A stretch of 64,000 nt of DNA from Gemmata sp. (GTDB lineage: Bacteria; Planctomycetota; Planctomycetia; Gemmatales; Gemmataceae). The position numbers and the translations under genes were made by a program. The stretch lies in the NCBI GenBank assembly GCA_025055115.1, contig JANWYJ010000015.1, positions 1 to 64,000 of the forward strand. The letters run 5' to 3'. Below are positions 39,730-50,153 of this stretch, piece after piece. The first letter of the stretch is position 1, and each line of letters starts with the position of its first letter. The notes under the pieces were generated by a model. That model saw only the letters and a list, made by a program, of their open reading frames with translations. It was not told the origin of the DNA and made no database searches.

Positions 39730-40721
39730 CACGGATTCTGGGGGTTCTCGGTGTGCTGGTTCTGCTCTATGGCGTGCTGTTCAACACCCACGAGCGGGCC
39801 GGCAGCCTGAGTAATCTGATTGACGTTGCGAACTATCAAGGCCGTTACGGACTGATCACGCTGGGGGCGGCGCTGGTGATCATCGTCGGCGGCATTGATC
39901 TGTCGATCGGTTCGGTGGTGGGCTGTTCTGCCATTGTGTTTGGTGTGCTGATGATGGAGGGGGTTCACCCGTTTGCCGCGGTTCCGCTGGTCATCCTGGG
40001 GGGCAGCTTGATCGGGGCGGTCAATGGTTTCCTCATCACACGCTTGCGGCTGCAGCCGTTTTTGGTCACACTCTGCGGCATGTTCATTATCCGGGGAATC
40101 GCCCGGATTGTCGCCCAACCCAGCCCCCATCGGGGCACCGTGAGTCTCTCGAATGTCCGGGAGGCGCACGCCGCCTTTGAACAACCGCTTCTGACGCTGC
40201 GATATTATCTCATCGGCAAATCCCCCCTCGATGGTGAATTGCTCTTCCCCGCGCAATTTTTCCTGTTGTTGCTGGTAGCTGTGGTCATCGGTTTTTTTCT
40301 CCATCGCACAGCGTATGGGCGGTATTGGTATGCGATTGGCCACAGCGAGTTGGCCGCGAAATACGCGGGGGTGAACGTCAATCGCCACCGTGTTACGGTC
40401 TACATGATCGGTTCGGCGTTGGCCGCGGTCGTGGGGGTTCTGCTGTTCCTCAATGAACCATCGATTCAGTCGGACAATGCCGGGGTGGGATGGGAATTGT
40501 ACGCAATTCTGGGAGCCGTGTTGGGGGGATGCAGCCTGCGCGGTGGCGAAGGCACGGCCGTGGGGATGGTGCTGGGGGCGATGGTGTTGCCGGTCATCGA
40601 AAATATCGTCAACTTCCGGGGAGCCAAAAGCGATGTGATTCCGTTTATCGTCGGTGTCACCCTGTTATCGGGAACGATTCTCGATGAACTGATTCGGCGC
40701 CGCTCGCGCGTTTACCGGTAA
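39726..40721 (+). CDS. Sugar ABC transporter permease (RbsC type)
   Basis: Multi-TM; GGIDLSIGSVVG; GAVNGFLITRLRLQPFLVTLCGMFIIRG; ATGA overlap with the ATPase. Confidence 0.9.
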   Translation: MTRILGVLGVLVLLYGVLFNTHERAGSLSNLIDVANYQGRYGLITLGAALVIIVGGIDLSIGSVVGCSAIVFGVLMMEGVHPFAAVPLVILGGSLIGAVNGFLITRLRLQPFLVTLCGMFIIRGIARIVAQPSPHRGTVSLSNVREAHAAFEQPLLTLRYYLIGKSPLDGELLFPAQFFLLLLVAVVIGFFLHRTAYGRYWYAIGHSELAAKYAGVNVNRHRVTVYMIGSALAAVVGVLLFLNEPSIQSDNAGVGWELYAILGAVLGGCSLRGGEGTAVGMVLGAMVLPVIENIVNFRGAKSDVIPFIVGVTLLSGTILDELIRRRSRVYR

Positions 40722-40780
40722 TGGACCAATGGCCGGAACGTCGAAGCGGCCGGGCCGAAGAAAACGCCAGACACCATCGG

Positions 40781-40893
40781 TCGTGCGAGAAGCGCCGTTA
40801 CAAAGATGTGACAATGTTGAGATAATGGCGTTCTTCGGCTTCCTGATCGAGCCAGTCGTCCGAGAAGCGCCGTTACAAAGATGTGACAACGGC
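40781..40893. repeat. ~36-bp direct repeat pair, offset 75
   Basis: tcgtgcgagaagcgccgttacaaagatgtgacaa and tcgtccgagaagcgccgttacaaagatgtgacaa. Confidence 0.92.
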
Positions 40894-41143
40894 CCCCACG
40901 GCTGGAGCGAATAGGCCACTGGCTGTGGTAGGTCCAAAGCGCAAGGTTGTGGACGGGTTTGCTGCCCCCTGCTTGATTTCATCCGCCGCCGTCCCTACCA
41001 TCAAGCCCATCCGAGTTGTCGTGCTCTGTGTGACAGCACGACCCCAACGGCCCTTCATCGGAAGAAGGGCCTCCAATTTCGCCGACTATCGGCCAACCGG
41101 CAACGACGCCTGTTCTCTCCACCAATCGCGGTCGGAGGCGATT

Positions 41144-41536
41144 ATGAGGAGGAAAAAAGTGGAGGCCTCCCCGGTGACGCTCACATCACTCCGCGCAGCA
41201 CGGCTTTATCGTTTACTGCGGTTACTCGGGAGCGGGCCGCACAAACGCACCACACTCACGCGGCGGCTGAAGCTCGATGTCCGCGGCTTCTATCGGGATT
41301 TGGAAGCCCTACGGCTGTTGGGCATCGAAATCACCACCACCGGTGATCAAACTCGCTACACTCTCGTGGGCGAACTCGACGAGGCCCTGGCCAAACTCCC
41401 CTTTCCCGACCCTGGTTTGAACTTCCGCGATGTTCAACAATTGGCCAACGGCAACACCGCGGCGCACCGCAAGCTCAAACAGCGTTTGGCCTTCTTCACC
41501 AGTACCCCCCGGGGCGGACCCAACAAACCGCGCTAG
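41144..41536 (+). CDS. Winged-helix/HTH domain protein
   Basis: ARLYRLLRLLGSGPHKRTTLTRRLKLDVRGFYRDLEALRLLGIEITTTGDQTRYTL (DeoR/WYL-type N-terminal wHTH). Confidence 0.7.
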   Translation: MRRKKVEASPVTLTSLRAARLYRLLRLLGSGPHKRTTLTRRLKLDVRGFYRDLEALRLLGIEITTTGDQTRYTLVGELDEALAKLPFPDPGLNFRDVQQLANGNTAAHRKLKQRLAFFTSTPRGGPNKPR

Positions 41537-41671
41537 TTCACCACCGCCGATTTTCTACACCAACGGGCCTGGCCGTTGCCGCCCCCCAAGTGGGCCTGGC
41601 ACCTCACCTTGTCGGCAACGGCCGGTCGCGTTCTAATAGCATCATTTCACGTCTCGACAGGGAGGTCGGTG

Positions 41672-42448
41672 ATGGCAGTCGCGATTGTGATTCCCGCCCG
41701 GTGGGCGTCGTCCCGGTTGCCGGGTAAGCCACTTTTGCGCGAAACCGGCAAATATTTGATCGAACATGTCTACGAACGCGCCAGCCAAGCCCGCTGCGCC
41801 TCCGAAATCCTGGTGGCCACCGATGATCCGCGCATCTTGAGCGCCGTGCGCGAATTCGGCGGGCAGGCCCGCATGACGCGAACCGATCACGCCTCGGGAA
41901 CCGATCGCGTCGCGGAAGTCGCTGCCCAGCTTGCCGCCGACGTCATCATCAACGTTCAGGGTGACGAACCCCAGATCGATCCGCACGCCATCGACCAATT
42001 GGCCGCGTTGATGCACGATCCCGTGGCGGATATGGCGACGTTGGCCGTTCCGATTACGAACCTCGAAACGTATTTGAATCCGAATGTGGTGAAAGTGGTT
42101 TGCGATAGCCGGGGCCGGGCGTTGTACTTCTCCCGTAGCCCCATCCCGAAGGTGCGCGACGGCAGCCCGGACTTCACGGCTCAGCCGCCTTGTTTTCTCC
42201 AGCATCTGGGCATTTATGCCTATCGGCGAACGTACTTGCTGCACATCGCTGCGACCGCGCCCCATCCTTTGGAACAACTCGAGAAACTCGAGCAACTCCG
42301 CGTGTTGGGCAACGGCGGGACGATTCTCGTCGGGCAGGTAGCCCATGCCCATCGTGGTGTCGATACCCCGGCCGATTATGCGGCGTTCGTGCAGTGGTAT
42401 CGGCAACAGGGGGGCAACGCCACCGGCAGCTCCCGCCGCGTGGCCTGA
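41672..42448 (+). CDS. kdsB: 3-deoxy-manno-octulosonate cytidylyltransferase
   Basis: VAIVIPARWASSRLPGKPLL; ILVATDDPRI; MTRTDHASGTDRVAEVA; INVQGDEPQIDP; RSPIPKVRD. Confidence 0.94.
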   Translation: MAVAIVIPARWASSRLPGKPLLRETGKYLIEHVYERASQARCASEILVATDDPRILSAVREFGGQARMTRTDHASGTDRVAEVAAQLAADVIINVQGDEPQIDPHAIDQLAALMHDPVADMATLAVPITNLETYLNPNVVKVVCDSRGRALYFSRSPIPKVRDGSPDFTAQPPCFLQHLGIYAYRRTYLLHIAATAPHPLEQLEKLEQLRVLGNGGTILVGQVAHAHRGVDTPADYAAFVQWYRQQGGNATGSSRRVA

Positions 42449-42550
42449 TGATCTTTTTCGGCCGGAATCCCTCGGGGCGGTAATTGGTCCACCCGAGGCA
42501 GGACGATATAGTGACAGTGGAGGCATGGCTCCCGGAAGGATGTCCCGATC

Positions 42551-44200
42551 ATGACCAAACATATCTTTGTTACCGGTGGTGTCGTCAGTTCCTTGGGGAA
42601 AGGGTTGACATCGGCTTCGATCGGGATGTTGCTGGAACGGCGAGGGCTACGAATCCGCATGCAGAAGCTCGACCCGTATTTGAACGTCGACCCGGGCACA
42701 ATGTCGCCGTATCAACATGGTGAGGTCTACGTTCTCGACGATGGCACCGAAACTGATCTCGATTTGGGTCACTACGAGCGGTTCACCCACGCGGTTTTGA
42801 ACAAGGATTGCAACTACACCACGGGCAAGATTTACCTTTCCGTCATTGAGAAAGAGCGCCGCGGCGACTATCGCGGCAAAACCGTGCAAGTGATTCCCCA
42901 TGTGACGGATGAAATCAAGAATTGCATCCGCAAAATGGTGGCTCCTGATGTGGATGTTGTGATCACCGAAATCGGTGGTACCGTCGGCGACATTGAAGGC
43001 ATGCCCTATTTCGAAGCCATTCGGCAATTCGCGTTGGATGTGGGCAAACAGAACTGCCTTTTCGTTCACCTGACATTAGTCCCCTATCTGAAAGCCGCCG
43101 GCGAGTTGAAAACCAAACCGACGCAGCGCAGTGTCCGCGACCTGCGTGAGATCGGCATTCAGCCAGACATTCTTATTTGCCGCAGTGAACGGGAAATTCC
43201 CGATGAGGAATGCAAAAAAATCGCTCTGTTTTGCAACGTGGAACGCAGCGCAGTGATTGAAGAACGGGATAAGGAATTCAGTATCTATGAAGTGCCGCTG
43301 TCGTTAGCCGACAATCGGCTTGATCAGCTGATTGTGGACAAACTCGGGCTGACGCAGGCCCGACCGCTCGACATGAGTGATTGGCGGGCTATGCTCGACC
43401 GCATGCGCAACCCAGCGCACGAAGTGACGATCGCTTTTGTTGGCAAGTACATCAAGCACCGCGACGCCTACAAGAGCGTCTACGAGTCGCTCGATCATGC
43501 CGGTATCTTCCACAATACGCGGGTGCGGGTCTTACGCCTGGAGTCGGATAAACTGATCGCCGAAGGTGCTGAGCAAGCGTTGGCGGGGGCCGATGGTCTG
43601 CTGGTACCGGGCGGTTTCGACAAGCGCGGTATCGACGGCAAAATCGAGGCCATTCGCTACGCCCGCGAAACCGGTTTGCCGTTTTTCGGCATCTGTTTGG
43701 GTCTGCAGTGTGCCACGATTGAATTTGCCCGCAATGTGGTCGGGCTGGAAGGGGCCAACAGCACTGAATTCGATAAAGACACACCGCACCCCGTCGTCTG
43801 TTTGTTGGAAGAGCAGCAAGGCGTGACGAAGATCGGCGGCACGCTGCGGTTGGGTGCTTATCCGTGCCACCTGAAAGCTGGGACGAAAACCCGGGCCGCG
43901 TATGGGGCCGAGGTGGTCAGTGAGCGGCATCGGCACCGTTATGAGGTGAACAACGCCTACCGCGAGCGTCTGGCCGCCCACGGCTTGATCTTCTCGGGAA
44001 CCAGCCCAGATGGCTCGTTGGTCGAGGCGATCGAACTGGCCGATCACCCGTGGTTTGTCGCCGTGCAATCGCATCCCGAGTTTTTGTCGAAACCGATGCG
44101 ACCGCACCCGCTTTTCCGCGAGTTCATCCGAGCCAGCTTGGACCGCCACCGTGCCAAAAAAAGCGAACGGCGCAGCGCCGGGGCCGCCATCGGCAGCTAA
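42551..44200 (+). CDS. pyrG: CTP synthase
   Basis: [71 protein letters not shown]; glutaminase [11 protein letters not shown]. Confidence 0.97.
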   Translation: MTKHIFVTGGVVSSLGKGLTSASIGMLLERRGLRIRMQKLDPYLNVDPGTMSPYQHGEVYVLDDGTETDLDLGHYERFTHAVLNKDCNYTTGKIYLSVIEKERRGDYRGKTVQVIPHVTDEIKNCIRKMVAPDVDVVITEIGGTVGDIEGMPYFEAIRQFALDVGKQNCLFVHLTLVPYLKAAGELKTKPTQRSVRDLREIGIQPDILICRSEREIPDEECKKIALFCNVERSAVIEERDKEFSIYEVPLSLADNRLDQLIVDKLGLTQARPLDMSDWRAMLDRMRNPAHEVTIAFVGKYIKHRDAYKSVYESLDHAGIFHNTRVRVLRLESDKLIAEGAEQALAGADGLLVPGGFDKRGIDGKIEAIRYARETGLPFFGICLGLQCATIEFARNVVGLEGANSTEFDKDTPHPVVCLLEEQQGVTKIGGTLRLGAYPCHLKAGTKTRAAYGAEVVSERHRHRYEVNNAYRERLAAHGLIFSGTSPDGSLVEAIELADHPWFVAVQSHPEFLSKPMRPHPLFREFIRASLDRHRAKKSERRSAGAAIGS

Positions 44201-44310
44201 TCCCCGTCGGTCCATCCAGCAGTTTGTGGCATATCAATAGTTTGTGACATATCAACGGATACTGACCGAACATCGCCCCGCTATCGGCAGCTAATCCCCG
44301 CCGGTCCATC
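44189..44310. repeat. 28-bp direct repeat pair, offset 94, spanning the pyrG stop codon; inner 18-bp tandem
   Basis: atcggcagctaatccccgtcggtccatc and atcggcagctaatccccgccggtccatc. TAA 44198-44200 in copy 1; agtttgtggcatatcaat/agtttgtgacatatcaac between them. Confidence 0.9.
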
Positions 44311-44347
44311 GAGAGCCGTCGCTGCGACTGCGAGAAACTCCTCGCCC

Positions 44348-44501
44348 GGGTGAGTCGGTGTCACCCTGACCTGAGGTAGCCGCGGAACTGATCCGTCGCA
44401 TTCCGACGAGTCCTTTAGTTACATTCCGGCGAGTCTGTCGCATGCCGACAAGATTGCGCCGCGGTGGGTCGGTGTCACCCCGACCTGGGGTGGCCGCGGC
44501 T
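44348..44501. repeat. ~36-bp direct repeat pair, offset ~114
   Basis: gggtgagtcggtgtcaccctgacctgaggtagccgcgg and ggtgggtcggtgtcaccccgacctggggtggccgcgg. Confidence 0.85.
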
Positions 44502-44532
44502 CACCGCGACCCGAGTGAGTGAGACTTCCGCC

Positions 44533-45321
44533 TCAATTTTTCGGGCTGACATCAAATTCGATCTGTTTCAGGTCCGTCACCGGTCCTTTGATCTCGATTT
44601 CTTCGCCAAAGCGGCCTTCGCGTCCGCCGCGAACGCCATTTTCGTGCCAATAGACAATGCGGAACTTCCCGACGGGGGCGTTTTTGATCTCGAAGTTCCC
44701 GTTTTCATCCGTGACCGCGTAGTACGGGTGGTCGAAGATGCGGACGTAGCCGGTCATCCAGCCGTGGATGGTGCATTTGTACTGGATCGGTGGGCCTTCT
44801 TTGCGGAGGGGTTTGGGCATCTTCCATTGTTCGTTCTTGGGGATGGTCACGTTGTATGAATCGTTGTTGGCGCTATCCCAGAAGAAATTATGCGCTACCG
44901 GAGCGGGGTTCTTGACCACCAGGGTATCCCCGACGCGGGCGCAGGTCACTCGTTCCACGAACATGCAACAGGGCTGATCGATAACGACTTGGGCTGGTTG
45001 GCGTTTGGCATCATCGGGATGGATCGCGTCTTTGGGGAAGTCGGTAACGTCTTTATCCGCCGGCCGCAGGAACACCACCACGTTCTTGATGCCACGGTTC
45101 TTGGGGTTGACAAGGACCGATTCATCGAGAATGTCGCCCTTGGAGAGGCAATGCTCTTTGTCTTGTGTGACTTTGAGGGGTTCGCGCTTCGGAATCGCCT
45201 TGTTGGCGGGGAAAACCACCTGGCCTTTGATCGTTGCCCATTTGTCGTCGGCAGCCCAGCCCCAGGTGGCGGTAGCCAGCAGCACGCCGGCACTCAGAGT
45301 CGTCCACAGTGTGCGTTGCAT
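44533..45321 (-). CDS. Secreted cupredoxin-like / carboxypeptidase-regulatory-like protein
   Basis: Signal peptide; IKGQVVFP; VKNPAPVAHNFFW; IQYKCTIHGWMTGYVRIFDHPYYAVTDENGNFEIKNAP. Confidence 0.78.
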   Translation of the reverse strand: MQRTLWTTLSAGVLLATATWGWAADDKWATIKGQVVFPANKAIPKREPLKVTQDKEHCLSKGDILDESVLVNPKNRGIKNVVVFLRPADKDVTDFPKDAIHPDDAKRQPAQVVIDQPCCMFVERVTCARVGDTLVVKNPAPVAHNFFWDSANNDSYNVTIPKNEQWKMPKPLRKEGPPIQYKCTIHGWMTGYVRIFDHPYYAVTDENGNFEIKNAPVGKFRIVYWHENGVRGGREGRFGEEIEIKGPVTDLKQIEFDVSPKN

Positions 45322-45450
45322 CGGTCATTCACTCCATTTTCGAGGAACAAAAAGTGAGGCAGTTCGGGCGATATTATTGTTGGCATAGGGACTGACGCAG
45401 GCCACTGCGAGTCCGAGACCCACGGTGGCAGCTGAGGCGACCACCGGTCG

Positions 45451-46230
45451 TCAGTTCGGGGGGGGGGTGAGGATGCGGAGGACATCGGCATGGAGTTTGC
45501 CGTTGGTGGCGACGACATCGGCCGTGTGGATGGTCGCTTGGCCACTCCAGTTGGTGAAGGTCCCCCCCGCTTCTTCGATGATCGCTTTGGTGGCGGCAAT
45601 ATCCCAGGGGTGGACACCGTGTTCGATCATGATGTCGGCTGCGCCTTCGGCCACGAGCACAAAGCCGTAGAAGTCGCCGAAGCCGCGTTGCCGCTGGGTT
45701 TGCCGGTAGAGGCTGTGGAATACGTCTTCCCGTCCGGCGCGGGTGAACCAGCCCATGCTCGAGTAGCACAGCAACGACTCGCCCAATTGGTCAACCGTCG
45801 ATACGTGAATGCGGCGGTGGTTCACATAGGCACCATCGCCACGCAGGGCGCGGTAGGTCATGCCCAGCACCGGGATATACACCACGCCGCCAATCTGTTC
45901 GCCGCGGTATTCCAGACCGATCAACGTTGCCCACAGTGGGATGTGGCGAATAAACGATTTGGTGCCGTCGATGGGGTCGATGATCCAGCGGAAGCCGCTG
46001 GAGCCGGGCTGATGGCCAAATTCTTCACCCAGAAGGCCATCGTCGGGGAAGGCCGCCGCAATCCGTTCGCGAATGAGTTGTTCGGCTTGCTGATCGGCGA
46101 TCGTGACGGGGCTGCGATCGGCCTTGTGGTTAATCGCAAACGTCGATTCATAGTAGGTACGGGCGAGATCGCCGGCTTGGTGGGCTATTTCGACAGCCAA
46201 TTCGTAGCGTGTTCGCCAATCCGAGTTCAT
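45451..46230 (-). CDS. Inositol monophosphatase family / histidinol-phosphatase-like
   Basis: LLGEEFG; WIIDPIDGTKSFIRHIPLWATLIGLEY; HPWDIAATKAIIEEAGG. Confidence 0.9.
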   Translation of the reverse strand: MNSDWRTRYELAVEIAHQAGDLARTYYESTFAINHKADRSPVTIADQQAEQLIRERIAAAFPDDGLLGEEFGHQPGSSGFRWIIDPIDGTKSFIRHIPLWATLIGLEYRGEQIGGVVYIPVLGMTYRALRGDGAYVNHRRIHVSTVDQLGESLLCYSSMGWFTRAGREDVFHSLYRQTQRQRGFGDFYGFVLVAEGAADIMIEHGVHPWDIAATKAIIEEAGGTFTNWSGQATIHTADVVATNGKLHADVLRILTPPPN

Positions 46231-46282
46231 GGACCGCTCAGTAGTTGGGGGCGGGAGGAATTCCGGGTACCAGCGCCGATCA

Positions 46283-47254
46283 TTACGCCACCGACGCGGC
46301 AGCCGTCGCCGGGACCTGTGCTTTGATGAATGCAGCGCAGCCGACGATGCCCGCATCGTCGCCCAATTGAGCGGGCACACAACGGATGCCCGTGGCGGCA
46401 CCCGGCAGGGTGTAGCGCTGCGCAATTTCCCAAATCCGTTCGATGAATGTATCGCCCAAGGCCCCCGCCACGCCACCGCCGACGACAATCACCTCCGGGC
46501 TGATGAAGTTCACCAACCCTCCCAAAGCCGCACCCAGGGCCCGGGCCGCGTCGTCGACCAATTGCACCGCCACCGGGTCGTCTTTCTGATAATACTCGGC
46601 CAAGAGTGAGCTTCTCACAGTTTGCAGATCGACGCCTTTCCATTCTTTGCGCACCCGTTTGGGGGCGTCGTCGAGAATTTCTTTGGCCCGTTTCATCATG
46701 TACTTGCGGCCCGCGATACCTTCCAGGTGCGTCCCCTGCCGCCAATGGACGATCAGGTGCCCGATTTCGCCCGCATTGCCATTGAAGCCCGTGTACAGTT
46801 CCCCGTTGAGGATCAAACCGCCGCCGACCCCGGTGCCGACAAACACCCCCAGCACGTGTTTGGCCCCTCGGGCCGCTCCGTGGGCAAATTCACCATATGT
46901 GCCCATCCGTACATCATTTTCCACGATCACGGGCCACCGCCACGCCGCCGGCAAAAGTGGTTGCAAGTCAACGTCGCGCCAGTCGAGATTCGGGGCGAAT
47001 TTGACTTTCTTGGTCCCGATTTCGATTTGCCCCGGCACACCAATGCCCATCCCGCGAACCAACGATGGCTCAATGTTCGCTTCGCGTAAAACCGCCTCCA
47101 CAGCTTTGACGAGATTGGCCACCACCCCCGGCGGTCCACCCTCGGGAGCCGTGGGTTGTTTGGAGCGAGCCACGAGCTTCAGATCGTCGTCGAATAAACC
47201 GGCCAGAATTTTCGTTCCGCCAAGATCGACGCCGAGCCAGTATCCGCTACTCAT
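46283..47254 (-). CDS. ROK-family glucokinase
   Basis: YWLGVDLGGTKILAGLFD; VFVGTGVGGGLILNGELYTGFNGNAGEIGHLIV. Confidence 0.92.
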   Translation of the reverse strand: MSSGYWLGVDLGGTKILAGLFDDDLKLVARSKQPTAPEGGPPGVVANLVKAVEAVLREANIEPSLVRGMGIGVPGQIEIGTKKVKFAPNLDWRDVDLQPLLPAAWRWPVIVENDVRMGTYGEFAHGAARGAKHVLGVFVGTGVGGGLILNGELYTGFNGNAGEIGHLIVHWRQGTHLEGIAGRKYMMKRAKEILDDAPKRVRKEWKGVDLQTVRSSLLAEYYQKDDPVAVQLVDDAARALGAALGGLVNFISPEVIVVGGGVAGALGDTFIERIWEIAQRYTLPGAATGIRCVPAQLGDDAGIVGCAAFIKAQVPATAAASVA

Positions 47255-47692
47255 GCTGGGCGGTTCCGTGAGTCGGTATTCTCCCAGAGAATGTCCCACG
47301 CTCTCCTAGCGCGGATATTGTAAGACCAGGGACGACTGACGCAACGCCCAGCCCATATGAAAGTTCAGCAAAAATCCCTTCAGAAGGACTACACAGGATA
47401 TGCGGCGCTAGCACGAAACGCACGCACACCCGCCATGATGACACAGGCTAGCGGCGTACGGACTGGTAATGATCGGATCGGAGACGACCAACGACAGTGA
47501 ATAGCCCCGCAACGGGCCCTATTCTCTGGATGTCCAAGCTTGATCGTTGTGACATCAACCTCGTCTGGTGTGAATGGCTCCACAACAAGGCCTATTTCAC
47601 GGAAGTGGCTGTGAATGAGTCAGACACCGGAGGGGGTGGGCGACGACGCCTCCTCGGTCATTGCTCTACAACCACTTCCAACGCCGCTCAGC

Positions 47693-47797
47693 GCATCAGG
47701 CCCGGCGACGACAGCAAACGAACCCGGGGACCATGCCTTTCATGACGCTGATGGGGTGAAGCACATCCAGGCCCGGCGACGACGGCAAACCAACCCT
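47693..47797. repeat. ~31-bp direct repeat pair, offset 71, covering the 3' end of the PEP-CTERM gene
   Basis: catcaggcccggcgacgacagcaaacgaacc and catccaggcccggcgacgacggcaaaccaacc. Confidence 0.88.
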
Positions 47798-48627
47798 GTC
47801 AGGCCCAAGGCAGCCAATACCCCCAGGGTCGCCGGTTCTGGTATCTCCGGGGCGGCGACTTCAAAATTCGTCGTCGTCGTCTGGCCCGCGATGGTCCAAC
47901 TGATGTTGTCCACGGCACCACGAAACTGGCCGTTCCAGCCGCTGCCCACACCGGAACTGAAGCCCAAAATGACCGCGTTGGGTAATTGCGCCTGCCACTG
48001 GGCGAGCGTTCGGTTGAAGACTTGTGGTCCAAATAATCCGCTCGTACTGCTATTCCATAACACGGTGTTAGGGCCGATGGTATCGCTGACCCATTGATCG
48101 GTCAGAGTCGGCAAGGCGTTGTAAGAACGCTCGAAGATCAGGTAACCACGATCGCCCGTTGTCGCCAAGTTACCATCGGCATCGATCAGAATGCGCAAGG
48201 CTGGGTGTTGCGCCGCCGGGTTGGTACTAGTGCCATCCCGGTACCAATCGTAGGACATCCCTTGAAAAGCGGCAAAGCTCCCCAGCGAACTGGTCGCCGT
48301 TGCATTGCCGAAAATGTTGGTCACAGCCCCACCGAGAAACTCGATATCCGCCTTACCACTGCCACTGGGACTGATGAAAAGTACCGAGCCATCGCCCAAG
48401 CGGGGATAGGCTGTGTTGATACCAACGACGCCCCCTCCGCGCACGTTGTTGTAAAACCAGCCACTTGTACCCACCGCTTGCCCAGCGGTAAAGAGGGTAA
48501 ATGGGTTCGTGAACGAATCACCCGGCGCACTGCCGGCATTGGAGTAGACAATCGCAGCATGCGCTGGCCGTGCCGCGGTGGCAGTTGAAGCGATCACGGC
48601 TGCGACTATAACTATCGATCGATGCAT
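47740..48627 (-). CDS. PEP-CTERM sorting domain protein
   Basis: Signal peptide; C-terminal EIPEPATLGVLAALGLTGLVCRRRRA followed by an atypical WMCFTPSAS extension. Confidence 0.88.
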   Translation of the reverse strand: MHRSIVIVAAVIASTATAARPAHAAIVYSNAGSAPGDSFTNPFTLFTAGQAVGTSGWFYNNVRGGGVVGINTAYPRLGDGSVLFISPSGSGKADIEFLGGAVTNIFGNATATSSLGSFAAFQGMSYDWYRDGTSTNPAAQHPALRILIDADGNLATTGDRGYLIFERSYNALPTLTDQWVSDTIGPNTVLWNSSTSGLFGPQVFNRTLAQWQAQLPNAVILGFSSGVGSGWNGQFRGAVDNISWTIAGQTTTTNFEVAAPEIPEPATLGVLAALGLTGLVCRRRRAWMCFTPSAS

Positions 48628-49364
48628 AGAGCCAATTCTCCTCAGCCATCATAAAATTTCATGCCCACCGCAAGTTAGAGCCTGTTCCTACAAATAAGTT
48701 CCGAATTTCAATCTGAAAAATACTAGAAACGACCGACAAAAAATTCAGAATTTTCTTCTCTTAGTATAAAATCACGAAAATTTGAATAATAGTACAATAA
48801 TGGTATTTGATTTAACCTCAATTCCGGCGAGAAATTTCGATCCCGACAAAAATTCCTCTCTCACCCGAAGAAAATCCCTAGGCGGGTGGGTTCCGAAGTG
48901 TTTGTTTTTTGAACATCCGCAATAGCCGCCGCCGCTCACCCAAACGGGTGCTCATCGACCAACGGTAAGCGCTGTGTCTCAGGCCAGCGATTGTGAGTTC
49001 GCAGAATCACGTTGCGACTTGGGAGCGTGAGGAATGTGCAAGTCATCGTCGGAGTTTCATCCTTCGTGCAACGTCGGCATTCCGTCCCGTCCGCGACGTT
49101 AGGGGAGAGCTGTTGACGGTCACATCTTCATGGTCACAGACCGTTGCCAACGCTCTGTCACTGTTCTGAGAAATGTCAGGGGGCGTTCTTACAGGCCACG
49201 AGCGACGAGAATGGATGGCAAGAGGCTTGCTTGCGTGCCCCTCTCTTGCGACTGCCAGCGAGTTTCTCGGTGTTTACGACCTTGGTGATGAAGGACCTGC
49301 TGTCGCCCGCTGGAGAGCACTCACGGAAAGCCCTGGATGTTGGGGAAAAGCTCTGGGCCGGCCA

Positions 49365-50153
49365 TTATCGGCTCGGTTCGTGGATGAGCCGGCACAATAA
49401 CTCCCCAACACGAGCGACGGCGCGATGGGCATTGATAAGGACTTCGGCATGCGCAAGGGTTGTTTCGCCCAATCCGGCGGCCTTGTTCGTGATGCAGGAA
49501 ATGCCCGCCACTTCCAAACCCCATCGTGCGGCCTCTTCCGCTTCCATGGCTGTGGACATACCTACAGCATCGGCGCCGCAGATGGCCAGGGCGCGGATTT
49601 CGGCGGGGGTTTCGTAACTCGGTCCGGTCAGAGCCGCATAGATGCCACTGAAAAGTGTACGGCCGTGCGCTTGTTCGTGAGCATGCAAAAGCTGAAGCAA
49701 GCGCGGCGTGTACGGCTGCGAAAGCCCTTGGCCACGGGCCAGTTGCCGCCAGCTCTGGGGTGTGAGCCAGGCCAGATGCCCCCGCAAGGCCATCACGCTG
49801 CCGGGCGTCAACGCCGGGTGAATACCCCCCGCGGCATTCGTGAGGATGATGCGGGTAATGCCCCATTGCTGGGCCATGCGGATAGGGGTTGTCACCATCG
49901 ACCACGGATGGCCTTCGTAGAAATGCAAGCGACCCTGGAACAACAAGGCCGGGGTCCCCCCCCATTCCCCCACGACGACGCGGCCGCCATGCCCGGCAAC
50001 TGTGGGTACAGCCCATCCGGGAATCGCCGCGAAGCTCACCGCGGCATGCTCCACAAACGCCGCGGCGGCCCCCGCCAGGCCCGAACCGAGAACAATCGCG
50101 GTTCGCGGGGCCAATGCGGCGACCGCTTGAGCGAACGCGGAATAGGAGGTCAT
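49365..50153 (-). CDS. Purine-nucleoside phosphorylase (class I, trimeric type)
   Basis: IVLGSGLAG; GRLHFYEGHPWSMVTTPIRMAQQWGITRIILTNAAGGIHPALTPG; VGMSTAMEAEEAARWGLEVAGISCITNKAAG. Confidence 0.93.
   Translation of the reverse strand: MTSYSAFAQAVAALAPRTAIVLGSGLAGAAAAFVEHAAVSFAAIPGWAVPTVAGHGGRVVVGEWGGTPALLFQGRLHFYEGHPWSMVTTPIRMAQQWGITRIILTNAAGGIHPALTPGSVMALRGHLAWLTPQSWRQLARGQGLSQPYTPRLLQLLHAHEQAHGRTLFSGIYAALTGPSYETPAEIRALAICGADAVGMSTAMEAEEAARWGLEVAGISCITNKAAGLGETTLAHAEVLINAHRAVARVGELLCRLIHEPSR

Noticed and set aside
48640-48860. AT-rich segment upstream of the PEP-CTERM gene as a mobile element or origin
   Set aside because: Likely just a promoter/leader region; no clear boxes, iterons or element ends identified.
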